Shown here: positions 37,964 through 45,689 of the stretch, piece by piece | Position numbering within the stretch: position 1 is the stretch's first letter | How the letters are laid out: each line of letters starts with the position of its first letter | DNA from: Microbacterium sp. Marseille-Q6965 | Lineage (GTDB): Bacteria > Actinomycetota > Actinomycetes > Actinomycetales > Microbacteriaceae | Length of the DNA stretch: 64,000 bases | Direction: 5' to 3' | NCBI RefSeq assembly: GCF_946151065.1 | Contig: NZ_CAMGZA010000001.1 | Location: 744,001-808,000, forward strand | The notes under the pieces: model-generated | Database searches by the model: none | What the model was told of the DNA's origin: nothing | Seen by the model: the letters and a program-made list of their open reading frames with translations, nothing else | Translations under genes and position numbers: made by a program

Positions 37964-38394
37964 CCCGACGCCCCGGCGGCGACGCGGGCGGGCCGATGCG
38001 TGGCCAGCCACCAGATGCCGAGGAACGGCAGCACCAGCGGCACCCAGAAGTAGCCGGAGCCGTAGCGGGACCAGACCGTGTCGTCGGCGTGGAAAAGATC
38101 AGGGGCGACGAGGCTCAGGGTGCCCACGACGAGCACGCCGGCGAGTTCGAAGGAGACCGCGGCCCACGCCACCCGGTACCAGGTATCGCTGCGGGAAACG
38201 ACGAGCGCCGCCGTCGCCAGCACGTACACGGCCGCCGCGAGCGCCGAGAGCAGGTACGCCAGCGGCGCCTGCGAGAAGTGGGCGATCATCTGGTAAACCG
38301 ACCGGCCCGTTGCGGCAAGCGCGAGCACGCCGTAGACCCAGACCAGGATGGTGCCGATGCCGGTGATGCGGCGGGAGCGCTCGGGATCAGTCAT
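37960..38394 (-). CDS. Four-helix membrane protein of unknown function
   Basis: 144 residues with about four transmembrane helices (12-30, 44-66, 75-97, 115-132; GSGYFWVPLVLPFLGIWWLA near the end). No motif of a known transporter or enzyme. It overlaps ribF by 4 bp and shares its transcription unit. A minus-strand TAGAAT lies 9 nt before the start, with GAGGGG as a possible Shine-Dalgarno. Function unknown. Confidence 0.72.
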   Translation of the reverse strand: MTDPERSRRITGIGTILVWVYGVLALAATGRSVYQMIAHFSQAPLAYLLSALAAAVYVLATAALVVSRSDTWYRVAWAAVSFELAGVLVVGTLSLVAPDLFHADDTVWSRYGSGYFWVPLVLPFLGIWWLATHRPARVAAGASG

Positions 38395-38476
38395 AGCCCC
38401 TCGATTCTAGTTCGCGGGCGCCGTCGGCCCGCTGGGCGGTGCGTACCGACAGGCCCTTCCGCGCCGGCGGCGCGCA

Positions 38477-38845
38477 TCACGCGACCTGAATGGTCCAGAT
38501 CACCTGCATGCGCCACACCATCACCGCGATCGACAGTCCCACGACGCCCATCACGACGACGCTCCAACGCCCGCGCTCCACGAGCGCCCAGCCGACGGCG
38601 GCCAGCGGCAGCAGCACCGCCGACACCAGGTACATCCAGAACTCGAGCAGGTCGCCCGTGGGCGGGTTGCCCGCCAGCGGGGCGATGATGGCGACGACGA
38701 CCTGCGCGATGAGCAGCAGCTCGACGATCGCGAGCGCGCCGACGCTCACGTCGCTCGGCCGCCGGCCGGCCAGTCCGAGCACGAGGCAGAGCAGCCCCGC
38801 TCCGACGGCGGCGATCACCTGCACGACCGTGAACCACAGGATCAT
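38477..38845 (-). CDS. Small four-helix membrane protein of unknown function
   Basis: 122 residues, almost entirely hydrophobic, with about four helices (VVQVIAAVGAGLLCLVLGLA, LAIVELLLIAQVVVAIIAPL, WMYLVSAVLLPLAAVGWALV, VVMGVVGLSIAVMVW). It resembles small actinobacterial membrane proteins of unknown function. The start overlaps the end of truB by 4 bp (ATGA), so it is co-translated with truB. Confidence 0.7.
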   Translation of the reverse strand: MILWFTVVQVIAAVGAGLLCLVLGLAGRRPSDVSVGALAIVELLLIAQVVVAIIAPLAGNPPTGDLLEFWMYLVSAVLLPLAAVGWALVERGRWSVVVMGVVGLSIAVMVWRMQVIWTIQVA

Positions 38846-39741
38846 GCGGGCTCTCCCTGTGTCTCGGAGACGTTCATCGCGCTCTTCAGCGCCGATCCGC
38901 GCGCCTCGACGATGCCGACGAGACGTCCCTCGGGGTCGATGGCGGCGGCGACGGCGCCGGACAGGCGGGCGGCCGCACCGTCGAGTCGCTTGCCGTGCCG
39001 CAGATCCCGTGCCTCCTCGGCCGTCACGTCGATCCGCCCCACCGCTCGCGCTGCGGCCTCGGCCGGGGCCAGCATCGCCTCCGCGGCGATCGCGTCGGCC
39101 GTGACCGACTCCGAGACGTCGAAGCGGCCGATCCGCGTGCGCCGCAGCGCGGTGAGGTGGCCGCCGATGCCCAGCGTGTTACCGAGGTCGCGCGCGAGGG
39201 CGCGGATATACGTTCCCGAGGAACAATCGACGACGACATCGAGCTCGACCGCGTCGGCGTGACGGCGCGTCTCGAGCACCTCGAAACGCGAGACGGTCAC
39301 GGCACGGGCCCGGAGCTCGACCTGCTCCCCCGCGCGGGCGAGGTCGTATGCGCGCCGTCCGTTCACCTTGATGGCCGAGACGCTGCTCGGCACCTGCGAG
39401 ATCTCTCCCGTGAGCGCCGCGATTCCCTGGGTGATGAGCTCGTCGCTGGCGCCCGAGACGGCTGCGGGCTCGGCGACGTCCACGATCTCGCCCTCGGCGT
39501 CGTCCGTCGTGGTCGCGACCCCGAGACGGATGGTCGCGAGGTACGTCTTGTCGAGGCCGACGAGGTAGGTCAGCAGGCGGGTCGCCCCCTCCACGCCGAG
39601 GATCAGCAGCCCGGTGGCCATGGGATCGAGCGTTCCGGCGTGCCCGATCTTGCGGGTGCCGAGAGCCCGTCGAGCGCGGGAGACGACGTCGTGGCTGGTC
39701 ATCCCGCCCGGCTTGTCGACCAGGAGGACACCCGCATGCAT
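38842..39741 (-). CDS. truB: tRNA pseudouridine-55 synthase
   Basis: 299 residues. The catalytic aspartate is in KIGHAGTLDPMATGLLILG, with LDKTYLATIRLGVATTTDDAEG and SGTYIRALARDLG as family motifs, and GVLLVDKPGGMTSHDVV at the N-terminus. It isomerises U55 in the T-loop of nearly all tRNAs. TAGGCT lies 7 nt before the ATG (leaderless). It forms a unit with the small membrane protein; ribF follows further on. Confidence 0.95.
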   Translation of the reverse strand: MHAGVLLVDKPGGMTSHDVVSRARRALGTRKIGHAGTLDPMATGLLILGVEGATRLLTYLVGLDKTYLATIRLGVATTTDDAEGEIVDVAEPAAVSGASDELITQGIAALTGEISQVPSSVSAIKVNGRRAYDLARAGEQVELRARAVTVSRFEVLETRRHADAVELDVVVDCSSGTYIRALARDLGNTLGIGGHLTALRRTRIGRFDVSESVTADAIAAEAMLAPAEAAARAVGRIDVTAEEARDLRHGKRLDGAAARLSGAVAAAIDPEGRLVGIVEARGSALKSAMNVSETQGEPA

Positions 39742-39773
39742 GGGCTCCAGCCTACCCGCGGCGACGCGCGCCC

Positions 39774-40412
39774 TCAGGCGCAGGGCTCGTACGGCGGCTG
39801 GTCGCGTTGCGTGAGGGTGAGCGACGACACGCGATCCTCACCCTCGGCGAGCTCGAAGAACAGCGCGCCGTCGGCCGCCTCGCCGTCTGACTGGCGCAGG
39901 TAGGTGGCGCCACCGACCGCGGCGGGCACCTCCTCGGAGGCCGGATAGGCGGCGCGCACCTCGTCCCGCGTGGAACCGAGCCCGATCCCCACGGGCGTGC
40001 GCGGCCCGCCCGCCGGGTCTCCGAGGGCGCCCTCCACGGCGATCGTCTCGATGTCACCGGAGGAGCCGCCGACGAACCAGATCGAGATGCCGTCGCCGCC
40101 GCTCCACACGGCGACGTCGTCGCAGCCCTCGACGGGGGCCCATGCGTCCGACAGCTCCTCGAGCGTCGCGTCGTACGAGTCGCCCATCTGGACGAGGCCG
40201 ACGGCGCCGCCGTGGATCACCCACGTCGCCGGATCCGCCGGGTCCTGATCGTCCATCGTCACGGCCGCATCGGACGGGAAACTCATCGTGGTGGTGGAGG
40301 AGGAGGCCGTCGGAGACGGCGTGGCGTCGCCCTCCTGACTCGCGCAGCCCGCCACCGCGACGGTGGTGAGGACTCCGGCGAACAGGGCGAAGCGGGGGTC
40401 GAACCGGAGCAT
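39774..40412 (-). CDS. Predicted lipoprotein of unknown function
   Basis: 212 residues. The signal peptide ends in lipobox VAGC (FAGVLTTVAVAGC, cysteine about residue 23), followed by a Ser/Thr-rich linker and an acidic domain with two similar halves (VGLVQMGDSYDATLEELSDAW; VGIGLGSTRDEVRAAYPASEEV), a repeat also seen in secreted actinobacterial proteins of unknown function. The start at 40412 was preferred because TAGCGT lies 7 nt upstream; an in-frame alternative start is 18 bp earlier. It is divergent from mutY. Confidence 0.78.
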   Translation of the reverse strand: MLRFDPRFALFAGVLTTVAVAGCASQEGDATPSPTASSSTTTMSFPSDAAVTMDDQDPADPATWVIHGGAVGLVQMGDSYDATLEELSDAWAPVEGCDDVAVWSGGDGISIWFVGGSSGDIETIAVEGALGDPAGGPRTPVGIGLGSTRDEVRAAYPASEEVPAAVGGATYLRQSDGEAADGALFFELAEGEDRVSSLTLTQRDQPPYEPCA

Positions 40413-40516
40413 GCCCCCGACGCTACGCAACGCAGGTTACGGTCGGGACGCGGACGCATCACGGTTCGGTCGCGATCGACGCGGGGGCTTCCGGCGCCGC
40501 CTCCTAGGCTGGTGGG

Positions 40517-41392
40517 GTGCCCACGTCCGCGACCGCCCTCGCCCCGCGGCTGCTGCCGTGGTACCGCGCGAACGCGCGCGCTCTGCCGTGGCGCGAACCC
40601 GGCTTCGGCGCCTGGGGCGTGCTCGTCAGCGAGTTCATGCTGCAGCAGACGCCCGTGGCGCGCGTGATCCCCTTGCTGGAGTCGTGGCTGCGGAGGTGGC
40701 CGTCGCCCGCCGCCCTCGCCGACGAGGCGCCCGCGGAGGCCGTGAGGGCCTGGGCGAACCTGGGGTACCCACGCCGCGCACTGTGGCTGCACCGGGCCGC
40801 CACGGAGATCCGCGACCGACACGGTGGGGTGGTGCCGCGGGAGCTCGATGCTCTGCTCGCGCTGACGGGGATCGGTGACTACACCGCCCGTGCCGTCGCG
40901 GCATTCGCCTACGGCCAGCGGCACCCGGTGGTCGACACGAACACGCGCCGCGTGCTCGCGCGTGCCGTCGCCGGTGTGGAGCACCCGGCGGCGCCGCATC
41001 GTCGCGACCTGGATGCCATGGAGGAGGCGCTGCCGGAATCGCCGGCCGACGCCGCCCTCATGAACGCCGCGACGATGGAGCTTGGCCAGGTGGTGTGCGT
41101 CGCGCGAGCCCCGCGCTGCGCGGAGTGCCCCCTTCGCGATGTGTGCGCGTGGGTCGCCGCCGGCTCCCCCTCCACCCCCGACCTGCGCCGCAAGCAGGCG
41201 CGATACGAGGGCAGCGACCGACAGGCGCGAGGTGCGGTCCTTCGCGGGCTGCGCGCCGCGGAGGGGGCTGTGCCGACCCACGACCTGCTGGTCGACTGGC
41301 CCGACCCCGCCCAGCGCGACCGCGCCATCCTCTCTCTGCTGCAGGACGGCCTCATCGAGGTGGACGGCGACGCGGTGCGCCTTCCCCGCTGA
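40517..41392 (+). CDS. mutY: A/G-specific adenine glycosylase
   Basis: 291 residues. The helix-hairpin-helix is LLALTGIGDYTARAV, followed by VVDTNTRRV with the catalytic aspartate (E in SEFMLQQTP). The [4Fe-4S] motif is C-X6-C-X2-C-X5-C (CVARAPRCAECPLRDVC). It removes adenine opposite 8-oxoguanine. The C-terminal NUDIX-like domain of E. coli MutY is missing; a short winged-helix-like tail replaces it, as in many actinobacterial forms. GTG start, 6 nt behind TAGGCT. Confidence 0.92.
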   Translation: MPTSATALAPRLLPWYRANARALPWREPGFGAWGVLVSEFMLQQTPVARVIPLLESWLRRWPSPAALADEAPAEAVRAWANLGYPRRALWLHRAATEIRDRHGGVVPRELDALLALTGIGDYTARAVAAFAYGQRHPVVDTNTRRVLARAVAGVEHPAAPHRRDLDAMEEALPESPADAALMNAATMELGQVVCVARAPRCAECPLRDVCAWVAAGSPSTPDLRRKQARYEGSDRQARGAVLRGLRAAEGAVPTHDLLVDWPDPAQRDRAILSLLQDGLIEVDGDAVRLPR

Positions 41393-41449
41393 CGCGATCG
41401 CTCGCGCGTCGACGCGGCGGGCGGGAGTTCCTGCCCGCGCGAAGGACGC

Positions 41450-41478
41450 TTGACGCACACTGAACGCGCGTTTAGTCT
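41450..41478 (+). promoter_or_regulatory. Promoter of the TetR-ABC exporter operon
   Basis: TTGACG (41450-41455), a 17-bp spacer and TAGTCT (41473-41478), with the ATG 7 nt later, so transcription should begin at or next to the start codon (leaderless). This is the clearest complete promoter in the window. Confidence 0.75.
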
Positions 41479-41496
41479 GCTGAACATGAGTTCAGC
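41459..41496. promoter_or_regulatory. Tandem 18-bp TetR operators over the -10 box and start codon
   Basis: ACTGAACGCGCGTTTAGT (41459-41476, one mismatched pair) and GCTGAACATGAGTTCAGC (41479-41496, perfect 7-bp arms) share the form NCTGAAC-N4-GTTYAGN. Centres are 20 bp apart. One covers the spacer and -10, the other the initiation codon: a layout for strong autorepression by the TetR protein encoded immediately downstream. Confidence 0.78.
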
Positions 41497-42127
41497 CGAC
41501 GACCGCATGCCGCGGGCGCGCATCCGCGACGCCGCCATCGCGCGTTTTGCCCGCGACGGTTTCGGCGCCTCGGTGCGGCAGATCGCGGAGGACGCCGGTG
41601 TCAGCCCCGCGCTGGTCATCCATCACTTCGGTTCCAAGGCGGCGCTGCGGCAGGCCTGCGACGCGGCGGTGCTCCGCGAGTACGCCGCGGGCAAGGACGA
41701 GGGCCAGCGGGTGGTGCGGGACGGCGACCCGCTCTCGCTGCTGTCGGAGCTCGGCCGATACGAACCGCTGCTCGGGTACTTCCTGCAGACGATCCGCGAG
41801 GGGGGCGAGTCCGCGCGACGCATCGTCCGCGAGATGATCGCCGACGCCGACGCGCGCACTCCCGCCGCCATCACCGACGGGCTCATTCACCCCAGCCCCG
41901 ATCCCCATGCCCGCAACCGTGTGCTCGTCCTGGCCGTGCTCGGGGCACTCACCCTCTCCGACCTCGTCGATTCCGACGGCCGTGCCGACGAGAGCGCGGG
42001 CGGGTCGGCGCGCCGGCTTATAGAGCGTGTCTACGTGCCGCTTCTCGAGGTGCTCACGCACGGCTACCTCACCTCGCCTGACATCTATGACGCCTTCCGC
42101 CGAACGCACGAAGGAGACCAGCAATGA
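41486..42127 (+). CDS. TetR-family transcriptional regulator of the adjacent ABC exporter
   Basis: 213 residues. The N-terminal helix-turn-helix (about 8-55) reads [42 protein letters not shown]. The C-terminal ligand domain has [13 protein letters not shown], typical of the group next to antibiotic ABC exporters. It probably represses its own operon through the two palindromes overlapping its start. The stop overlaps the ATP-binding gene start (ATGA). Ligand unknown. Confidence 0.92.
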   Translation: MSSADDRMPRARIRDAAIARFARDGFGASVRQIAEDAGVSPALVIHHFGSKAALRQACDAAVLREYAAGKDEGQRVVRDGDPLSLLSELGRYEPLLGYFLQTIREGGESARRIVREMIADADARTPAAITDGLIHPSPDPHARNRVLVLAVLGALTLSDLVDSDGRADESAGGSARRLIERVYVPLLEVLTHGYLTSPDIYDAFRRTHEGDQQ

Positions 42128-42888
42128 ATCCCATCGAGGTCGCGGGGCTGCGCAAGCGCTTCGGACGCGTGCAGGCGCTGGATGGCCTGGATCTCACCGT
42201 CGCGCCCGGCGAGGTGGCGGGCTTTCTCGGGCCGAACGGCTCCGGAAAGTCGACCACCATCCGGGTTCTTCTCGGGCTGCTGCGCGCCTCCGGGGGCAGC
42301 GCACGGTTGTTCGGCGGCGACCCGTGGCGGGACGCCGTGGCGCTGCACCGCCGGCTCGCCTACGTGCCCGGCGACGTCTCGCTGTGGCCGAACCTCACGG
42401 GCGGTGAGGCGATCGACCTGCTCGCCCGCTTCCGCGGTGGCCGCACCGAGACGCGCGGCCGGCGGTACCGCGCGCGACGCGAGGAGCTGCTCGAGCGATT
42501 CCAGCTCGATCCGCGCAAGAAGTCACGCACCTACTCGAAGGGCAACCGACAGAAGGTGGCGCTCGTGGCCGCATTCGCTTCCGATGCGGAACTGCTCGTG
42601 CTCGACGAGCCCACCACGGGCCTCGATCCCCTCATGGAGGCGGTGTTCCAGCAGGAGGTGCGTGCCGCGCGCGAGCGTGGCGCGGCGGTGCTGCTGAGCT
42701 CGCACATCCTCTCGGAGGTCGAGCGGCTGTGCGACACCGTGACGATCATCCGCAGCGGCCGCACCGTGGAGCAGGGACCGCTCGAACGACTGCGGATCGC
42801 CGCTGCCACCACGGTCGAAGGCGGCGGCGAGGCGAGCCTGGAGGAGCTCTTCATGCGGTTCTACGACCGCGAGGACGCCGCGCGATGA
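42124..42888 (+). CDS. ABC exporter ATP-binding subunit
   Basis: 254 residues with Walker [19 protein letters not shown], Walker [14 protein letters not shown] and H-loop [13 protein letters not shown]. The signature is unusual, YSKGNRQKV instead of LSGGQ, as in drug and bacteriocin exporter ATPases of the DrrA/polyketide-antibiotic type. The C-terminal [10 protein letters not shown] is family-typical. It overlaps the TetR gene by 4 bp and the permease gene by 4 bp, so the three are translationally coupled. Confidence 0.93.
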   Translation: MNPIEVAGLRKRFGRVQALDGLDLTVAPGEVAGFLGPNGSGKSTTIRVLLGLLRASGGSARLFGGDPWRDAVALHRRLAYVPGDVSLWPNLTGGEAIDLLARFRGGRTETRGRRYRARREELLERFQLDPRKKSRTYSKGNRQKVALVAAFASDAELLVLDEPTTGLDPLMEAVFQQEVRAARERGAAVLLSSHILSEVERLCDTVTIIRSGRTVEQGPLERLRIAAATTVEGGGEASLEELFMRFYDREDAAR

Positions 42889-44522
42889 GCGGGCTGGAGG
42901 GCACGGGGCGCATGCTGCGACTGGCGCTGCGCCGGGACCGCGTCCGCCTCGCGGTGTGGCTCGCGGTGATCGCGGCATGCTGGGCGGCGTTCGTGGGCGA
43001 GCTCGCGTTGCTCGAGGAGGAGGGCACCCTTGCCGACAGGGCGCTCCTGCTGCGCAGCCCGGCCATGATCATGATGACCGGCCCTGGCTACGGCCTCGAT
43101 GACTACACGCTCGGCGCCGCGCTCGCCACGGAGGTGACGGTATGGGTGGCAGCGGCGCTCGCCGTGCTGTCGATCCTCGAGGTCGTGCGCCACACGCGCG
43201 CCGAGGAGGAGTCCGGCCGGGCCGAGTTGCTGCGCGCGGCACCGGTGGGCCGACACGCCGCCGCAGCCGCCGCACTGCTGCTGGCGGCGATCGCCCAGGC
43301 GGCCATCGCGCTCGCCTCCACCGCGGTGATCGTGGGCCTGGGTCACGTCGCTCTTCCCGATACCCTTGCGCTCACCGGCGGGCTTGCGCTCCTGGGCCTC
43401 GCCTTCGCCGGGATCGCTCTCGCGGCGGCCCAGCTGGTCGAGCATACGCGCACGGCGGTCGGCCTCTCCCTCGCCGCCTTCGGCACGGCATTCGCCCTGC
43501 GCGCGATCGGCGACGCGCAGCAGAGCCCGGCGACGGGCTCGGCCGACACGTCGTGGCTGTCGTGGCTGTCCCCCATCGCCTGGGTCCAGCAGACGCGCGC
43601 GTTCTCGGATGTGCGCTGGTGGCCGCTCGGGCTGCTGGTGGCGGTGACGACTGCCGCGCTCGTGGCCGCCCACGCGCTCTCCGCACGGCGCGACTTCGGC
43701 GCGGGCATCCTGCCGAGCCGCCCCGGCCGCGCCCATGCCTCGCCCCTACTCGCCTCGCCCACCGGTCTCGCATGGCGCGCGCAACGCGCGGGGCTGTCGT
43801 GGACGCTGCTCGGCCTGGGGCTGCTGTGGCTCGGGTCGGGCACCGTGATGGGGTCGCTCGGCGACGTTCGCGAGATGCTTCAGGAGAACCCGCTTTACGC
43901 CGCCGTTCTGGGCGCCGACATCGTCGACGGCTTCTTCGCCCTGCTGGCACTGTTGGTCGCGATCGGCGCTGCGGCGTGGGGCGTCGCGTCCATCGGGCGG
44001 CTGCACGCCGAGGAGGCCTCCGGACGCACGGAGGCGGCGCTCGCGACGCGGGTCTCTCGCGTGCGCTGGTTGGCCGGTCAATTCGTGGTCACGGCGGCCG
44101 GTGTGGCGGCACTCGGCCTCTCGGGGGCCGCCCTCCTGTGGGTGGGCGCCGCCGCGAGCGGCACGACAGACCTGCCCGGCGCGGGCGAGCTGATCGCCCT
44201 CGGCGCGGCGCATCTGCCCGCCATCGCCGTCGCGGTCGGCGTGGCCGCCGCCGCCTACGCCTGGCTCCCGCGGATCGCCTGGATCGCATGGGTGCCCGTG
44301 CTGTGGGGCGTCATGACCGGCATGTTCTCCGGCCTCTTCGACCTGCCCGACGCCGCCCGCGCGCTGTCCCCGTTCTGGTGGGCGCCGAACCCGCTCACCG
44401 GCGCCGGCGGCGCGGACGATCAGGTGGCGGCCGCACCGGCGCTCTGGGGCCTCTCGGCCGTCGCGGTGGCACTCATCGCGCTCGCCGCATGGGGCTTCCG
44501 GCGACGGGGCGTCCCCGCCTGA
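42885..44522 (+). CDS. ABC exporter permease (polyketide-antibiotic transporter-like)
   Basis: 545 residues with about 12 hydrophobic segments in two similar halves; [27 protein letters not shown] in the first half corresponds to [23 protein letters not shown] in the second, indicating an internal duplication. This architecture matches the single large permease of TetR-controlled exporters annotated as polyketide-antibiotic transporters. With the ATPase it would extrude a lipophilic compound; the natural substrate is unknown. Confidence 0.88.
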   Translation: MSGLEGTGRMLRLALRRDRVRLAVWLAVIAACWAAFVGELALLEEEGTLADRALLLRSPAMIMMTGPGYGLDDYTLGAALATEVTVWVAAALAVLSILEVVRHTRAEEESGRAELLRAAPVGRHAAAAAALLLAAIAQAAIALASTAVIVGLGHVALPDTLALTGGLALLGLAFAGIALAAAQLVEHTRTAVGLSLAAFGTAFALRAIGDAQQSPATGSADTSWLSWLSPIAWVQQTRAFSDVRWWPLGLLVAVTTAALVAAHALSARRDFGAGILPSRPGRAHASPLLASPTGLAWRAQRAGLSWTLLGLGLLWLGSGTVMGSLGDVREMLQENPLYAAVLGADIVDGFFALLALLVAIGAAAWGVASIGRLHAEEASGRTEAALATRVSRVRWLAGQFVVTAAGVAALGLSGAALLWVGAAASGTTDLPGAGELIALGAAHLPAIAVAVGVAAAAYAWLPRIAWIAWVPVLWGVMTGMFSGLFDLPDAARALSPFWWAPNPLTGAGGADDQVAAAPALWGLSAVAVALIALAAWGFRRRGVPA

Positions 44523-44556
44523 GCGCATGTCGGAACCCCGGCGTATCGTCGCCGGC

Positions 44557-45042
44557 ATGTACGAGACCAAGTCCGAGATCGAGGCACTGCAGCAGCTCCT
44601 GGATGCCTCCCACGCGCGCGGCACGGCGCACCTGCGCGAGATCATCGCCGGCGACCGTCGCATGACCGCCGCGCAGCTGGTCGCCGAGCTGACCGGCATG
44701 CGGGTGCTGACCCTCGCAACGGTCACGGCGCACGGTGAGCCCCGCGTGAGCGCGGTGGACGGGCACTTCCTCCACGGCCGCTGGACCTTCGGCACCGACG
44801 GCCGCGCCGCGAAGGCCCGCCACATCGCTGCCCGTCCCGCGGTGAGCGCCGCGCACGTGGACGGCGAGCGGATCGGGGTCTTCTGCCACGGCACCGCGCT
44901 TCGACTCACCCCCGACGACGAGCGGTGGGACGAAACCATCTCGCACTGGACGACGCACTACGGCACCGATCCCACGACGTGGGGTGACGACGTGCGGCTG
45001 TACCGCATCGAGCCGACGTGGATGGTCGGCTACCGATCCTGA
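44557..45042 (+). CDS. Pyridoxamine 5'-phosphate oxidase-fold (PPOX) protein
   Basis: 161 residues with an FMN-binding split barrel: VLTLATVTAHGEPRVSAVDGHFLHGRWTFGT and AKARHIAARPAVSAAHVDGERIGVFCHGTALRL. Such proteins bind FMN, heme or F420. The deazaflavin-type motif is not evident, so the cofactor is open. The ATG at 44557 follows TATCGT by 7 nt, which decided the start over an ATG 30 bp upstream. It follows the exporter operon but probably has its own promoter. Convergent with rbfA. Confidence 0.82.
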   Translation: MYETKSEIEALQQLLDASHARGTAHLREIIAGDRRMTAAQLVAELTGMRVLTLATVTAHGEPRVSAVDGHFLHGRWTFGTDGRAAKARHIAARPAVSAAHVDGERIGVFCHGTALRLTPDDERWDETISHWTTHYGTDPTTWGDDVRLYRIEPTWMVGYRS

Positions 45043-45117
45043 CCTCGCTGCGGAGCACCGCCGCCTCCGCCGAGGACCGGCATCTCCCGGGTTCCCGACG
45101 GGCGGCTATCGACGGGA

Positions 45118-45146
45118 GCACGGACGAATTGCTGGCCCGTCCGTGC
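45118..45146 (-). terminator. Hairpin downstream of rbfA
   Basis: A 9-bp perfect stem (GCACGGACG with CGTCCGTGC) and an 11-nt loop, 11 bp after the rbfA stop on the minus strand. Confidence 0.65.
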
Positions 45147-45157
45147 GGGAGCTGCGA

Positions 45158-45616
45158 TCAGTCCTCGCGCTCATCCTCGTCGTCTCGACGGTCGAGGTCG
45201 TCCTCGTCGCGCCGGTACGGGTCGGCCTCGCCGGCGTAGCGGCCCTCCTTCGCGAGGCTGGCCACGGCCTCGTCCTGCTCGCGGGCGCGCCGCAGCAGCT
45301 CGCTGAGGTGCGAGGCCTCCTCCGGCAGCGCGTCGGGGATGAACTCGAGCGTCGGCGTGAGTCGCGTGTTGAGCTTGCGGCCCACCTCGCTGCGCAGCAG
45401 CCCGGTCGCGGCCCGCAGCGCCGCGGCGGTGCCGGCCCGTTCCTCGTCGGTCCCGTACACGGTGTAGAACACGGAGGCGCTCTGCAGGTCTCCCGTCACG
45501 CGCACGTCCGTGATCGTGACGAAGCCGAGTCGCGGGTCGCGCAATCCCTTCTGCAGTCGCTCCGACAGGATCACCCGGATGCGGTCGGCCACACGGGCCT
45601 GACGCTCACCAGCCAT
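45158..45616 (-). CDS. rbfA: 30S ribosome-binding factor RbfA
   Basis: 152 residues. The KH-like core has RVADRIRVILSERLQKGLRDPRLGFVTITDVRVTGDLQSASVFYTVYG, then a highly acidic, charged C-terminal tail (DPYRRDEDDLDRRDDEDERED) common in actinobacterial RbfA. It assists late 30S maturation and 16S 5' processing. AGGAGGG precedes the ATG. A perfect 18-bp stem-loop lies between it and infB, so its expression may be attenuated relative to infB. Confidence 0.94.
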   Translation of the reverse strand: MAGERQARVADRIRVILSERLQKGLRDPRLGFVTITDVRVTGDLQSASVFYTVYGTDEERAGTAAALRAATGLLRSEVGRKLNTRLTPTLEFIPDALPEEASHLSELLRRAREQDEAVASLAKEGRYAGEADPYRRDEDDLDRRDDEDERED

Positions 45617-45633
45617 GATTTCCCTCCTGGAAA

Positions 45634-45673
45634 GGCTTCTGCCGGGCGGTCGGAGGACCGCCCGGCAGAAGCC
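45634..45673 (-). terminator. Perfect 18-bp stem-loop between infB and rbfA
   Basis: GGCTTCTGCCGGGCGGTC pairs exactly with its complement around a 4-nt loop (minus strand CTCC), followed by TTTCC and then the rbfA Shine-Dalgarno AGGAGGG. It may act as an intrinsic attenuator or processing site inside the operon. The loop and flanking base spell TCCTCC on the minus strand, complementary to the Shine-Dalgarno core. Confidence 0.7.
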
Positions 45674-45689
45674 ATTGAATCACTCCCGA

